Source: Coriobacteriia bacterium (GTDB lineage Bacteria > Actinomycetota > Coriobacteriia > Anaerosomatales > Kmv31). From it: a stretch of DNA of 40,558 nt. The translations under genes and the position numbers were made by a program. The stretch is taken from positions 1-40,558 of the forward strand of contig JACUUM010000018.1 in NCBI GenBank assembly GCA_014859305.1, read 5' to 3'. Below are positions 23,481-31,912 of the stretch, piece by piece. The notes beneath the pieces were generated by a model. That model was not told the DNA's origin, searched no databases, and saw nothing but the letters and a program-made list of their open reading frames with translations. Numbering within the stretch: position 1 is the stretch's first letter; each line of letters starts with the position of its first letter.

Positions 23481-24428
23481 TCAGCCGCCCGTGGAGGAGT
23501 CCGCGGCTCCGCCCTCGGCCTCGGCGACGCGCTCGGTGCCTCCCCCGAGCCGCTCGCGAAGGTACCCCTGGAGGACCTCGGCGGCGCGCGTGGCCCCCGA
23601 GCGGGGCATCACCACGAAGAGCGGGCGGCGCACCGGGAAGCGCGCTTCGGGCACCTCGGCCACGGTCGAGAGGCGCAGCGCCTTGTCGGCCACCCATCGG
23701 CTGACCACGCCGACGCCCATCCCGCCCTCCACCGCGCTCACGATCGCCTCGTTCGTGCCGAGCTCGAGCGCCACGTCCAGGTCGCCGGGGTCGACGCCCG
23801 CCTCGCGCAGGACCTCCTCCATCACGAGCCGCGTCCCTGAGCCCCGCTCGCGCAGGATGAAGGGCTGCTCGACCACCTCGGCCAGGGTGACACCCTCCGC
23901 CGCCAGCGGGCTGCCCGGCGGGCAGATGAGCACGAGGTCGTCGTCGCCGGCCTCCTCGAAGTGCACGCGGGTCCCGGGGATGCGGGCTCCGGTCATGCCG
24001 ATGTTGGCCTCGCCGCCCTCGACGGACTCGACCACCTCGGCGGTGTCGTGTACGAGCAGCGTGGCGCCGACCTCGGGGAACTCGGCTAGGAATCCGCCGA
24101 GCAGTCTCGGCAGGACGTACTGCCCCGGAGTGGTGCTGGCGGCGATCGTGAGGCGGCCGGTGACCCGGCCGGAGAACTCCTCGAGCCGGTCGCGCGCCTC
24201 CTCGAGCTCGGCGAGCACGCGGCGCGCGTAGGGCAGGAGCAGCCGTCCGGCCTCGGTCGGCTCGACACCGCGGTACCGCCTGTCCAGCAGCGTGGCCCCC
24301 GCCTCGGACTCCAGGCTCTGCAGCTGCATGGTCACCGCGGGCTGCGAGAGACGGAGCACCCGTGCGGCCTCGGAGAACGAGCCGTGCTCGACGACCATGA
24401 CGAATGCTCTGAGCTGCTGGACGTTCAT
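23481..24428 (-). CDS. LysR-family regulator, selenium-metabolism-like
   Basis: The 315-residue protein has an N-terminal winged helix (MNVQQLRAFVMVVEHGSFSEAARVL to LLDRR) and a LysR substrate-binding domain with ASTTPGQYVLPRLLGGF and EANIGMTGARIPG. By eye this resembles the group annotated as selenium-metabolism-associated LysR regulators, which fits the selC and selB genes at the right end. It is transcribed toward tupABC and divergently from the Fur-family gene, so either could be a target. The C-terminal tail is poorly conserved and Ala/Glu-rich. Confidence 0.88.
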   Translation of the reverse strand: MNVQQLRAFVMVVEHGSFSEAARVLRLSQPAVTMQLQSLESEAGATLLDRRYRGVEPTEAGRLLLPYARRVLAELEEARDRLEEFSGRVTGRLTIAASTTPGQYVLPRLLGGFLAEFPEVGATLLVHDTAEVVESVEGGEANIGMTGARIPGTRVHFEEAGDDDLVLICPPGSPLAAEGVTLAEVVEQPFILRERGSGTRLVMEEVLREAGVDPGDLDVALELGTNEAIVSAVEGGMGVGVVSRWVADKALRLSTVAEVPEARFPVRRPLFVVMPRSGATRAAEVLQGYLRERLGGGTERVAEAEGGAADSSTGG

Positions 24429-24532
24429 GGCTCCATGCTGATACGAGACGGCCCGTCAGGCAAGCGGCGCGGCCCCCGCACCTCCGCCTACGTTTGAGCC
24501 TCCCCTCCCGGTGGTATCTTCTTGCGCGGGAA

Positions 24533-24547
24533 TGAGAACGGTTCTCA
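24533..24547. promoter_or_regulatory. Fur-family operator (perfect 7-1-7 repeat)
   Basis: TGAGAAC-G-GTTCTCA is a perfect inverted repeat with the 7-1-7 geometry of Fur/Zur/PerR boxes. It lies 29 bases before the chosen start of a Fur-family gene that heads the cbiMQO operon, so autoregulation and metal control of the transporter are likely. A possible -35/-10 (TTGAGC at 24494, TATCTT at 24515) lies just upstream. Confidence 0.75.
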
Positions 24548-24576
24548 GGAAGCACCGGCACGCGAGGAGAGGCGAG

Positions 24577-25008
24577 GTGCGCGAGGAGGAGCTGACCGCG
24601 GCGTTCGGGGGCGGGCGCGTGAGCGCGCAGCGCCGCGCGATCGCCGAGTGCGCCTGCGGGATGTCCAGCGCGTTCACGATCGACGAGCTCGCCCGCGCGG
24701 CCGCGCGCACGCGCCCGGGGATCGGCGTCGCGACCGTCTACCGCGCGGTCGCCGCGCTCGCCGCCACGGGCTTCCTCGAGGCCGTGGGATCCCGTGCGGG
24801 CAGCACGCTCTACATCCGCTGCGCATACGACAGCCACCACCACCACCTCGTGTGCACCTCGTGCGGGGCGGTCGCGGAGGCGGCCTGCCCGCTGGCCGCC
24901 GGCGCGCTGGGCGGAGCGGAGCAGGCAGGCTACGTCGTCACGAGCCACGAGGTCACCATCTACGGCCTCTGCCCGGCATGCGCGCCGCGAGGCTCGGAGG
25001 TGGCCTAG
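24577..25008 (+). CDS. Fur-family metal-dependent repressor
   Basis: The 143-residue protein has an N-terminal winged helix (SAQRRAIAECACGMSSAFTIDELARAA, VATVYRAVAAL) and a C-terminal metal-binding domain with DSHHHHLVCTSCGAV and a final CPAC, the two Cys pairs of the structural zinc site. I chose GTG at 24577 because GAGGAG precedes it and the operator then stays outside the gene. It is followed with a one-base overlap by a Ni/Co-type transporter, so a nickel-responsive (Nur-like) role is favoured; Zur or cobalt sensing cannot be excluded. Confidence 0.9.
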   Translation: MREEELTAAFGGGRVSAQRRAIAECACGMSSAFTIDELARAAARTRPGIGVATVYRAVAALAATGFLEAVGSRAGSTLYIRCAYDSHHHHLVCTSCGAVAEAACPLAAGALGGAEQAGYVVTSHEVTIYGLCPACAPRGSEVA

Positions 25009-25802
25009 TGTCCCACATCCACATCCCCGACGGCGTCCTGCCGCCCTGGCTGTGGATCGCCGGCTGGCTGCTCGCGCTGGGCGTCGTGGCGCTCGCGGGT
25101 CGCGGGAGAGCGACCGAGGAACAACGCCGCAAGGTCCCGCTCCTCGGCGTGGTCTCCGCGCTGATGCTCGTCTCGATGTCGAGCGAGATAGTGCCGATCG
25201 CCTACCACATCAACCTCACCGTCGTGGGCGGAGCGCTGCTGGGGCCTCGGCTGGCCGTCGTCGCGGCGTTCATCATCGAGGTCGTGCTCGCCATGCTCGG
25301 GCACGGCGGCGTGACGGTCCTCGGGCTCAACACGCTGATGATCTCCGGGGAGATGGTGCTGGGCTGGGCGCTCTTCACCTCGCTGCGCCGCCTGCTGCGC
25401 GGCCGGGTCGCGCCCGCGGCCGGGTCGGCCACCGTGGGGACGCTGGCGGTGACGACCACGCTGCTCGTGGGGCTGGTCGCCCTCGCCGGAGGCGGCGAGG
25501 CCACCGCCCGCGAGACCGGCGCGCTGGATCCCCGCTCGCTCACGTTCGAGGCTCCCTTCGCCGAGGGCGTGCTGTCGGTCGGCCTCCTCGCGCCCGAGGA
25601 GGAGGATGCCGAGGAGGAGCGAGGAGCGCTGTCGGTGCGGCGCTTCGCCACGGTCGTCTACACGCTCGGCCCCATCGGGTGGGTGATCGAGGCGGCCATC
25701 ACCGCGGGCGTGCTCGGTTTCGTGGCGCGCGTCAGGCCCGCGCTGCTCGAGGGCGGAGGCGGGCGCCGCGGGCCGCTGGGCGACGAGCAGGTCAAGCGAT
25801 GA
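25008..25802 (+). CDS. cbiM: CbiM/NikM-type Ni/Co ECF transporter substrate component
   Basis: The 264-residue membrane protein contains the family start motif HIPDGVLPPW, but preceded by MSHI instead of starting at MHIPDG. Loss of the initiator Met would leave Ser-His, keeping a His at position 2. Further motifs are SSEIVPIAYHINLTVVGGALLGP and GHGGVTVLGLNTLMISGEM. A charged loop with EEEDAEEE (about 200-208) and a last helix resemble a fused CbiN/PDGLE-like tail, explaining the length. Its GTG overlaps the regulator's stop. It probably imports nickel for the hydrogenase. Confidence 0.88.
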   Translation: MSHIHIPDGVLPPWLWIAGWLLALGVVALAGRGRATEEQRRKVPLLGVVSALMLVSMSSEIVPIAYHINLTVVGGALLGPRLAVVAAFIIEVVLAMLGHGGVTVLGLNTLMISGEMVLGWALFTSLRRLLRGRVAPAAGSATVGTLAVTTTLLVGLVALAGGGEATARETGALDPRSLTFEAPFAEGVLSVGLLAPEEEDAEEERGALSVRRFATVVYTLGPIGWVIEAAITAGVLGFVARVRPALLEGGGGRRGPLGDEQVKR

Positions 25803-26602
25803 TCTCCGTCGCCGTCATCGACGCCTCGGCCACCTCGGGCCGCTCCTTCCTGCACCGCGCCTCGCCGCTGGCCAAGCTCGCCGCGTTCGCGTGCGTGCTC
25901 CTCGGCGTGGTGCTCACTTGGAACGCGCTGGTGGTGCTCGGTATGTCGCTGACGCTGCTCGGCGTGGTCGCGGCCGCGCGGCTCCCGGTGCGTCCGGTCC
26001 TCGGGCTCGCCGCGTACCCCGCCGTGTTCGCGTTGATCTTCGCCTTCGCCGCGGCACCCGACGCGCTCACCGGCGCGGTCATCGTGCTGAAAGCGGTCAC
26101 GGCCGCGCTCTCGGCGGTGATCGTGGTCTTCACCACCCCGTACCCGCAGGTCTTCGCACCCATCCAGCGCGTGACGCCGACGCTGGTCGGCGACGCGCTG
26201 CTCGTCACGTACCGCTCGCTGTTCCTGCTGATCGACGAGTCCGGCGACCTGCTTCGCGCGGTGCGGCTCCGCGCCGGCCTGTCGCGCGGACAGCCGCTGC
26301 GCGCCGTCCGCGCGACGGCCACCGCTCTCAGCGGCCTGCTGCTGTACTCTTTCGACCTCTCCGAGCGCCAATGGGACGTCATGCGTCTGCGCGGCTACGA
26401 GGGCCGTCTGCGCGTCACCCTGCCGAGGACCGACTCGCCCGCGCGGGACGCGGCGATGATCGGCGCGGCGACGGCGCTGCTGGCGGCGGGCGTCGCCTGG
26501 CGGTTCTGGTTCGCCGAGCTCAACCCGTACAGCTGGATGCCGGCGGCCGCGGGAGCGCTCGCGCTGCTGGCCGGCCTGGTCGCGAGAGGCAGGCGCGCGT
26601 GA
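25799..26602 (+). CDS. cbiQ: ECF transporter transmembrane component CbiQ
   Basis: The 267-residue T component has several hydrophobic segments, an N-terminal HRASPLAKLAAFACVLLGVVL and the cytoplasmic signature region (RAGLSRGQPLRAVR, SERQWDVMRLRGYEG) that couples to the ATPase. The start overlaps the cbiM stop (ATGA) and the end overlaps cbiO (GTGA). Confidence 0.93.
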   Translation: MISVAVIDASATSGRSFLHRASPLAKLAAFACVLLGVVLTWNALVVLGMSLTLLGVVAAARLPVRPVLGLAAYPAVFALIFAFAAAPDALTGAVIVLKAVTAALSAVIVVFTTPYPQVFAPIQRVTPTLVGDALLVTYRSLFLLIDESGDLLRAVRLRAGLSRGQPLRAVRATATALSGLLLYSFDLSERQWDVMRLRGYEGRLRVTLPRTDSPARDAAMIGAATALLAAGVAWRFWFAELNPYSWMPAAAGALALLAGLVARGRRA

Positions 26603-27495
26603 GCGAGGAGACCCGTCCGTTCGTCGGCTCCGGGCCGACCCCGACCACCGCCGACGACGTGGTGCTGGTCTCGTGCGTGCGCCACACGTACGGCGACGGC
26701 GCCACCGTGCACCTGTGCGGCATCGACTTCATCGCCGACCGCGGCAAGCGCGTCGCCGTCCTCGGCCCGAACGGCTCCGGCAAGACGACGCTGCTCTACC
26801 ACATCCTCGGCCTCCTGAGCGCCACCGAGGGGACGGTGCGCGTGTTCGGCGTGGACCCGTCGCGGGAGTGGCCCTCGATCCGGCGCCGCGTGGGCGTGGT
26901 GCTGCAGAACGTCGACGAGCAGCTCCTGGCACCGACGGTCGCCGACGACGTGGCGTTCTCTCCGCGCCAGTACGGGCTGCCCGAGGACGAGGTGCGGTCG
27001 CGGGTGGGGGCGGTGCTGGGGCTGCTGGGGATCGAGGATCTCGCGGGCCGCGTGCCGCACAACCTCTCGGGCGGAGAGAAGCGCAAGGTCGCGCTGGCCG
27101 GCGCTCTCGTGATGGAGCCCGAGCTGCTCGTGCTGGACGAGCCGCTGGAGGGACTCGACCCGGAGTCGCGCGCGCACCTCGTGCGGCTGCTCACGCGGCT
27201 CGCGCGCGAGCGCGCCGTGACGGTGATCATCTCGACGCACGACATCGACACCGTCCCCGAGCTGGCGGACTACGCCTACGTGCTCGCGCCCGGAGGCACG
27301 ATCGCGATGCGCGGCACGCCGGCGGAGCTCTTCGAGCAGGCGGGGCTCATGCGCCGCTCGAACATCCGCCCACCCGTGCTGGCGGAGCTCTTCGCCGCGC
27401 TGCGCGCCGCGGAGGCCGACGCGCCCCCCGCCGCGCTGTCGGTGGACGAGGCCGCGAAGGCGCTGGCGGAGTGGCGCCGCGGGGGGAGCCGGTAG
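26599..27495 (+). CDS. cbiO: ECF transporter ATPase CbiO
   Basis: The 298-residue ATPase has Walker A GPNGSGKTTLL, Q-loop VVLQNVDEQLLAPTV, signature LSGGEKRKVALAGAL and Walker B LLVLDEPLEGLDP. It energises CbiMQ. The first 20 residues are variable. The gene is convergent with the flavodiiron gene 32 bases away, with no clear terminator between. Confidence 0.93.
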   Translation: MSEETRPFVGSGPTPTTADDVVLVSCVRHTYGDGATVHLCGIDFIADRGKRVAVLGPNGSGKTTLLYHILGLLSATEGTVRVFGVDPSREWPSIRRRVGVVLQNVDEQLLAPTVADDVAFSPRQYGLPEDEVRSRVGAVLGLLGIEDLAGRVPHNLSGGEKRKVALAGALVMEPELLVLDEPLEGLDPESRAHLVRLLTRLARERAVTVIISTHDIDTVPELADYAYVLAPGGTIAMRGTPAELFEQAGLMRRSNIRPPVLAELFAALRAAEADAPPAALSVDEAAKALAEWRRGGSR

Positions 27496-27527
27496 GCCTT
27501 CTCCCCGATGGCCTTCGGACCCGCTCC

Positions 27528-28727
27528 CTACGCCCCCGCCCTTGCCTTCGCCTCCCGGCCCAGCTCCCGCCCCCACTCGCGGCAACGCCGGACGTCCTCG
27601 GCGGTGGGGCGGTACTTGAGCGTGAGCGCCTCGAAGGGCATGTCGAAGCCGATCTCCTCCAGCCGCCCCTTCATCTCCTTGCAGGCGCCGCCGCCCCAGC
27701 CGTAGGAGCCGAACACGCCTGCGGCGCGGCCGGGCGGCTCGAGGCCGGCGAGGTAGCGGAGGTAGCCCGCCACGCGGTAGAGCATGCCGTGATGCAGCGT
27801 GGGACTGCCCAAGGCCAGCACGGGTGCCTCGAGCAGCTCGTAGGTCACGTCGGCGATCCTGCTCGCCGCGAGGTCGTGGAGCGTGACCTCGGCACCGGCC
27901 TCGGCTGCGCCGTCGGCGACGGCGCGGGCCATCACGTCCGTGGAGCCCCACATGGTGGAGAACGCGACCACGACCTTGCCTCTCAGCGTGCCGGCCGTCC
28001 AGCGCCCGTAGGCCTCGGCTGCGCGCCCGACGGCCTCGCCGCGCCAGATCACGCCGTGCGACGGCGCGACCACGTCGAGCTCCCAGCCGGCCTCCCCCAC
28101 CTTCTCCACGGCCGAGGCGACCTGCTTGCCCAGCGGCATGAGGATGTTCGCGTAGTAGACGCCGAGCTCGGCCAGCGCGAGGTCGAGCCCCACCTCGTCC
28201 GCGAAGCGCTCCGCCGACGCCACGTGCTGCCCGAACGCGTCGTTGGGCATGAGCGTGCGGACCTCGGGGCAGTAGGTGAACATCGAGTCGGGCCAGTGCA
28301 CCATCGGCACGGGCATGAAGCGCAGCGTCCTGCCGCCGAGGTCGACGACCTCGCCGGGGCCCACAGCCTCGACCCCGAGGCCGTCATGGTGCTCCGCCAC
28401 GCCTGTGACCCCGGCCCTGCTCGCGACCACCCGGGCGTTCGGACAGGCATCCATGACCTCGCGCAAGCCGGAGTTGTGGTCGGGCTCCACGTGGTTGACC
28501 ACGATCAGGTCGACCGCCGCCGGCGGCACGACCTCGGCCAGCCGCGAGAGCAGTTCGGGCACGAACGCGAGCTTCACCGTGTCGACGAGAGCGGTCTTGT
28601 CCGACCCCCGCACGACGTAGGCGTTGTACGTGGTCCCGCGCGGGGTCTCGTAGCCGTGGAAGTCGCGCAGGCTCCAGTCCACGGCTCCGACCCATGTGAT
28701 GCCTTCGGACACGGGGACGGCTCTCAT
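27528..28727 (-). CDS. Flavodiiron protein (O2/NO reductase)
   Basis: The 399-residue protein has an N-terminal metallo-beta-lactamase domain with the diiron ligands in NHVEPDHNSG (HXEXDH), then a C-terminal flavodoxin domain (VVVAFSTMWGSTDVMA, GSPTLHHGMLYRV, GSYGWGGGACKEM). It reduces O2 or NO, protecting anaerobes during brief exposure. There is no fused rubredoxin or flavin reductase domain, so a separate electron donor is needed. It has a GGAGG RBS. Confidence 0.94.
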   Translation of the reverse strand: MRAVPVSEGITWVGAVDWSLRDFHGYETPRGTTYNAYVVRGSDKTALVDTVKLAFVPELLSRLAEVVPPAAVDLIVVNHVEPDHNSGLREVMDACPNARVVASRAGVTGVAEHHDGLGVEAVGPGEVVDLGGRTLRFMPVPMVHWPDSMFTYCPEVRTLMPNDAFGQHVASAERFADEVGLDLALAELGVYYANILMPLGKQVASAVEKVGEAGWELDVVAPSHGVIWRGEAVGRAAEAYGRWTAGTLRGKVVVAFSTMWGSTDVMARAVADGAAEAGAEVTLHDLAASRIADVTYELLEAPVLALGSPTLHHGMLYRVAGYLRYLAGLEPPGRAAGVFGSYGWGGGACKEMKGRLEEIGFDMPFEALTLKYRPTAEDVRRCREWGRELGREAKARAGA

Positions 28728-28857
28728 CGGGGGGCCTCCGATCGGTGGGGGGCGTGTCGATGGATGGATACCCGAACGCTGCGGCGAGTCCTGCCCGCCT
28801 TCATGCCGGCGCCCCTCCCTGCCGATCGTCCGCGGGAAGGAGGGCCGGATTGCTCTT

Positions 28858-28882
28858 CCTGCCGTTCGGCCAGGCCGGCAGG
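28858..28882 (-). terminator. Hairpin after polyprenyl synthase gene
   Basis: CCTGCCG (28858-28864) pairs with CGGCAGG (28876-28882) immediately after the stop codon. No U-tract follows. The remaining 130 bases before the flavodiiron start show no further structure I can support. Confidence 0.35.
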
Positions 28883-29890
28883 CTAGGAGCTGCGCTGCAC
28901 GAAGAAGTCGGCCATCTCCAGGAGCAGGCGCCGCGCACGCGTGGCGGGAAGGGAGGAAGCGAGCCCCTCCTTGGCCTCCAGGATGAGGTCTCGTCCGTAC
29001 GCCTTCGCGAACTCGATCGAGCCCCCACGCTCCATGATCGACACGGCTTCGGCCAGCAGCGCCGGGTCGTCCGTATGCGCCGCGAGGATCCCGAGCAGGC
29101 GCTCGCGCTCGGGAGAGTTCTCCAGCGCGTGGATGGCCACGAGCGTGCGCTTCCCCTCGGTGACGTCGCTGCGGAAGTCCTTCTTGACGGCCTCCTTGCG
29201 CCCCACCAGGTTCAGCACGTCGTCCTGCACCTGGAACGCGAGCCCCGCTGCCATCCCGAAGCGGCGCAGCGCCGCGATCTGCTCGTCGGCGCCCCCGCCG
29301 ATGATGGCTCCGACCGCCAGCGGCACCGCGCCCGAGTAGTACGCCGTCTTGTGGTTGGCCATCACGAGGTAGTCGCCCACCGTGAGGTCGAACCTCTCGT
29401 CGCGCGCCCACCCGATGTCCAGCGCCTGGCCCTCGATCGTGCGCGTGGTCATGTCGATGAGCTCGCCGAGCACGCGCAGCTTGGTCGCGTCGTCCAGCCC
29501 CTGGTCGCGCACCACGGTCCCGGTCACCAGCGACAGCGCGAGGTCGCCGGCGTTGATCGCCAGCCCGACGCCCTCCACCACGTGAACGCAGGGCTGGTCG
29601 CGCCGGGTGAGACTGCAGTCCTCGATGTCGTCGTGGATGAGCGCGGCGGTGTGGAAGTGCTCGATGGCCGCGGCCGCTCCCCGCGCCAGCTCCGGGTCCC
29701 CGCCGACGGCCTCGCACGCGAGCAGACAGATCAGCGGCCGGTGGCGTTTGCCCCCGCCGGCGGTGAACTCGCGGATCATGCCGTAGAGGTACCGCTCCAT
29801 GTCGGGATGGAGGCCGTCCTCGAAGAAGGTGTCGAGGTACCGGCCGAACGCGGCTGAGTTGCGCTTGAGGTATAGCTCGAAGCCGGTCAT
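28883..29890 (-). CDS. Polyprenyl (geranylgeranyl-type) diphosphate synthase
   Basis: The 335-residue all-helical prenyltransferase has GGGKRHRPL, the first Asp-rich motif in LIHDDIED, QALDIGW, MANHKTAYYSG and a second motif, FQVQDDVLNLVG. The second motif ends in Asn instead of Asp, as in many geranylgeranyl diphosphate synthases. It makes C20 or longer chains, for example for menaquinone or lipid carriers. The start is behind AAGGAGAGGG; an upstream in-frame ATG lacks an RBS. Confidence 0.92.
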   Translation of the reverse strand: MTGFELYLKRNSAAFGRYLDTFFEDGLHPDMERYLYGMIREFTAGGGKRHRPLICLLACEAVGGDPELARGAAAAIEHFHTAALIHDDIEDCSLTRRDQPCVHVVEGVGLAINAGDLALSLVTGTVVRDQGLDDATKLRVLGELIDMTTRTIEGQALDIGWARDERFDLTVGDYLVMANHKTAYYSGAVPLAVGAIIGGGADEQIAALRRFGMAAGLAFQVQDDVLNLVGRKEAVKKDFRSDVTEGKRTLVAIHALENSPERERLLGILAAHTDDPALLAEAVSIMERGGSIEFAKAYGRDLILEAKEGLASSLPATRARRLLLEMADFFVQRSS

Positions 29891-30021
29891 CCCTCTCCTT
29901 CGTCCCTCCGCTCTTTTCGCGCTCATACCCGCCCGGACCTGCCGATGACCGTCGGCCGCGCGGCACTCCCCGCCCGCGGCGGCCCCGGCCGTCATGCCCG
30001 CCGTGCGGCTCGCGCGGCCCC

Positions 30022-30432
30022 TCACGGCAGCAGGCTCCAGCCCCACGCCGTGCCGCCGCCGTAGACCGCCAGGAAGGCGGCGTGCTTGACCGCGAGCGCG
30101 CGCCGCTTCGCCGCCACGTCCGCGGCCGGCGTGCGCCGCCGCCAGTACGCCAGCCGCGCGAGGCCCGTGACGCCGAGGACCGCCAGCGCGGCCCACAGCA
30201 AGAGCCACACCGCCCTCATCGCGTCCGCGATCGCGACCGCCGCGGATTGGGGCGCCTCCCCGGCCCTGCCCGCCAGCACCCAGAGCACGAGCAGGCAGGC
30301 GGCCCAGGTCCCCGTGGCCATGTCGTGCGCGAAGTCGTTGGTGATGCGCGCGTAGCGCGCGGGTCCGCCGCGCTCCCGCGGGGCCGGGGCCCGCTCCTCG
30401 GGCAGGCGCCGTGCCGCTCGCTCATCGGGCAT
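30022..30432 (-). CDS. Small membrane protein, unknown function
   Basis: This 136-residue protein has a charged, Arg/Pro-rich N-terminus (about 1-30) and three hydrophobic segments (about 39-56, 70-90, 115-132). The first is preceded by DFAHDM and the last by VKHAAF, so two His residues lie at membrane borders and could ligate haem as in CopD-like proteins. It overlaps the end of fetB by 11 bases, so it is probably co-transcribed with the exporter. I do not recognise the family. Confidence 0.65.
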   Translation of the reverse strand: MPDERAARRLPEERAPAPRERGGPARYARITNDFAHDMATGTWAACLLVLWVLAGRAGEAPQSAAVAIADAMRAVWLLLWAALAVLGVTGLARLAYWRRRTPAADVAAKRRALAVKHAAFLAVYGGGTAWGWSLLP

Positions 30433-31231
30433 CGGACCTCAACCCCCTCTCCAGGTAGACGCCCTCGGCACTGAACCGCCGCCGATACGTCAGCAGCAGC
30501 GCCACGACCGAGCCCAGCGCGGTGGCCGCCGCGACCATGAGCATGACGACGATCTGGTAGCCCGTGGCCTGCAGCGGGTCCGCCCCGGCCAGGATCTGCC
30601 CGGTCATCATACCTGGGATGAAGACGATCCCGACGGCGGCCATGGAGCTGATCGTCGGGATCAGGCCGGCGCGAAGCGACGAGCGCACCGAAGATGAGGC
30701 GGCCTCCCACGGGGTCGCGCCCAGGGCGGTCACGGCCAGCATGTCGGCGGCGCGCGCCTCGAGGTCGGCGAAGAGCCGCTCGAGGGCCAGAGCGATGCCC
30801 GTCATCGAGTTGCCGAGCACCATGCCCGCGATGGGGATGACGTAGCGCGGCAGGTACCAGGGCTGGACGCGGACGACGAGCCCCGTGACGGCGAACGTCA
30901 CCGTGAAGCCCGTGATCGCCATCGCGACCACGGAGCTGCCCAGCACGCCACGCGGGGCGTCCGGCGCCCGCTGCAGCACGGTGAAGGCCGCGGCGAGGAC
31001 CATCAGCGCCAGGATGCCGAGGACGAGCCACGCGCTGTCGATGCCGAACACCCAGCGCAGCACGAAGCCGAGCGCCGCGAGCTGCAGGTACGTGCGCACC
31101 GTGGCGACCGCGAGGTCGCGCACCAGCCCGAGGCCGAGTGCGAGCGAGATCGCGCCGACCACCACGATGAACCCGGTGGCCAGCGCCAGCTCGAAGGTCC
31201 CTATCGGGATGACGCCGCCGGTCTCAGGCAC
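30422..31231 (-). CDS. fetB: FetB-type (UPF0014) ABC exporter permease
   Basis: The 269-residue protein has six to seven hydrophobic segments and the family signatures VRTYLQLAALGFVLRWVF, IPIAGMVLGNSMTGIALALERL, GATPWEA and FIPGMMTGQILAGADPLQA. FetAB exports iron in E. coli and helps under oxidative stress. A GTG start overlaps the end of the ATPase gene. Confidence 0.9.
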   Translation of the reverse strand: MPETGGVIPIGTFELALATGFIVVVGAISLALGLGLVRDLAVATVRTYLQLAALGFVLRWVFGIDSAWLVLGILALMVLAAAFTVLQRAPDAPRGVLGSSVVAMAITGFTVTFAVTGLVVRVQPWYLPRYVIPIAGMVLGNSMTGIALALERLFADLEARAADMLAVTALGATPWEAASSSVRSSLRAGLIPTISSMAAVGIVFIPGMMTGQILAGADPLQATGYQIVVMLMVAAATALGSVVALLLTYRRRFSAEGVYLERGLRSDAR

Positions 31232-31907
31232 CCCGCACCTCCCTCACCTGACCGTCCCGGAGGCGGAGCCGGCGGTGGGGCGGGGCGCCACGCCGCAGGT
31301 GGCGGACGCGCAACACGGCGCCCCCGCGCGCGGCGAAACGCGCCACGAAGGCCGCGACGGCGTCGGCGGCGTCGTCGTCCAGGTTGGCGTCGGGCTCGTC
31401 GAGCAGCAGCACGCGAGGCGACGTGAGCGCGGCGCGCAGCAGCGTCACGCGGGCCTTCTGCCCCACCGACAGGCGCGCGGCGTCGCGCTCGGGCTCCACG
31501 TCGGCGAGCCCGACCTCGGCCAGCGCCCGGCGCAGCGCATCGCGGTCCGGCCGCGGCGAGGCGGCGCGGATCTTCAAGCGCCACGGCATCGTCAGGTTCT
31601 CCTCCACGGTCCCCGGCCATACCGCGGGCAGCTGCGGCACGAGGGCCACGCGGGCGCGCCACGCCTCCGGGGGCGTCTCGGCGGCGGGGACCCCGTCGAG
31701 CGCGAGCTCTCCGCGCGTGCCGGGCAGCAGCCGCGCGAGTGCGCGCAGCAGCGTGGTCTTGCCCGAGCCCGAAGGCCCGGCCAGGTCGACGACCTCCCCC
31801 GCGCGCAGCGCGAGAGAAGCGCCGCGCAGCACCTCGTCGCCACCGGGCGGCAGCGCGACGCGCAGCGCGCCCGCCTCGAGCACGAAGCCGTCCGCGGGCT
31901 CCCGCAC
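31224..31907 (-). CDS. fetA: FetA-type ABC exporter ATPase
   Basis: The 227-residue ATPase has Walker A GPSGSGKTTLL, signature LSVGQKARVTLLRAAL and Walker B RVLLLDEPDANLDDDA. The start was taken at GTG 31907, five bases after the nitroreductase stop; the frame stays open further upstream inside that gene but without family similarity. It pairs with the FetB-like permease. Confidence 0.85.
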   Translation of the reverse strand: MREPADGFVLEAGALRVALPPGGDEVLRGASLALRAGEVVDLAGPSGSGKTTLLRALARLLPGTRGELALDGVPAAETPPEAWRARVALVPQLPAVWPGTVEENLTMPWRLKIRAASPRPDRDALRRALAEVGLADVEPERDAARLSVGQKARVTLLRAALTSPRVLLLDEPDANLDDDAADAVAAFVARFAARGGAVLRVRHLRRGAPPHRRLRLRDGQVREVRGA

Positions 31908-31912
31908 GGCGG

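Noticed and set aside
26673-28886. Open frame spanning cbiO and the flavodiiron gene on the plus strand
   Set aside because: It runs across two well-supported genes and has no recognisable domain; a composition effect.
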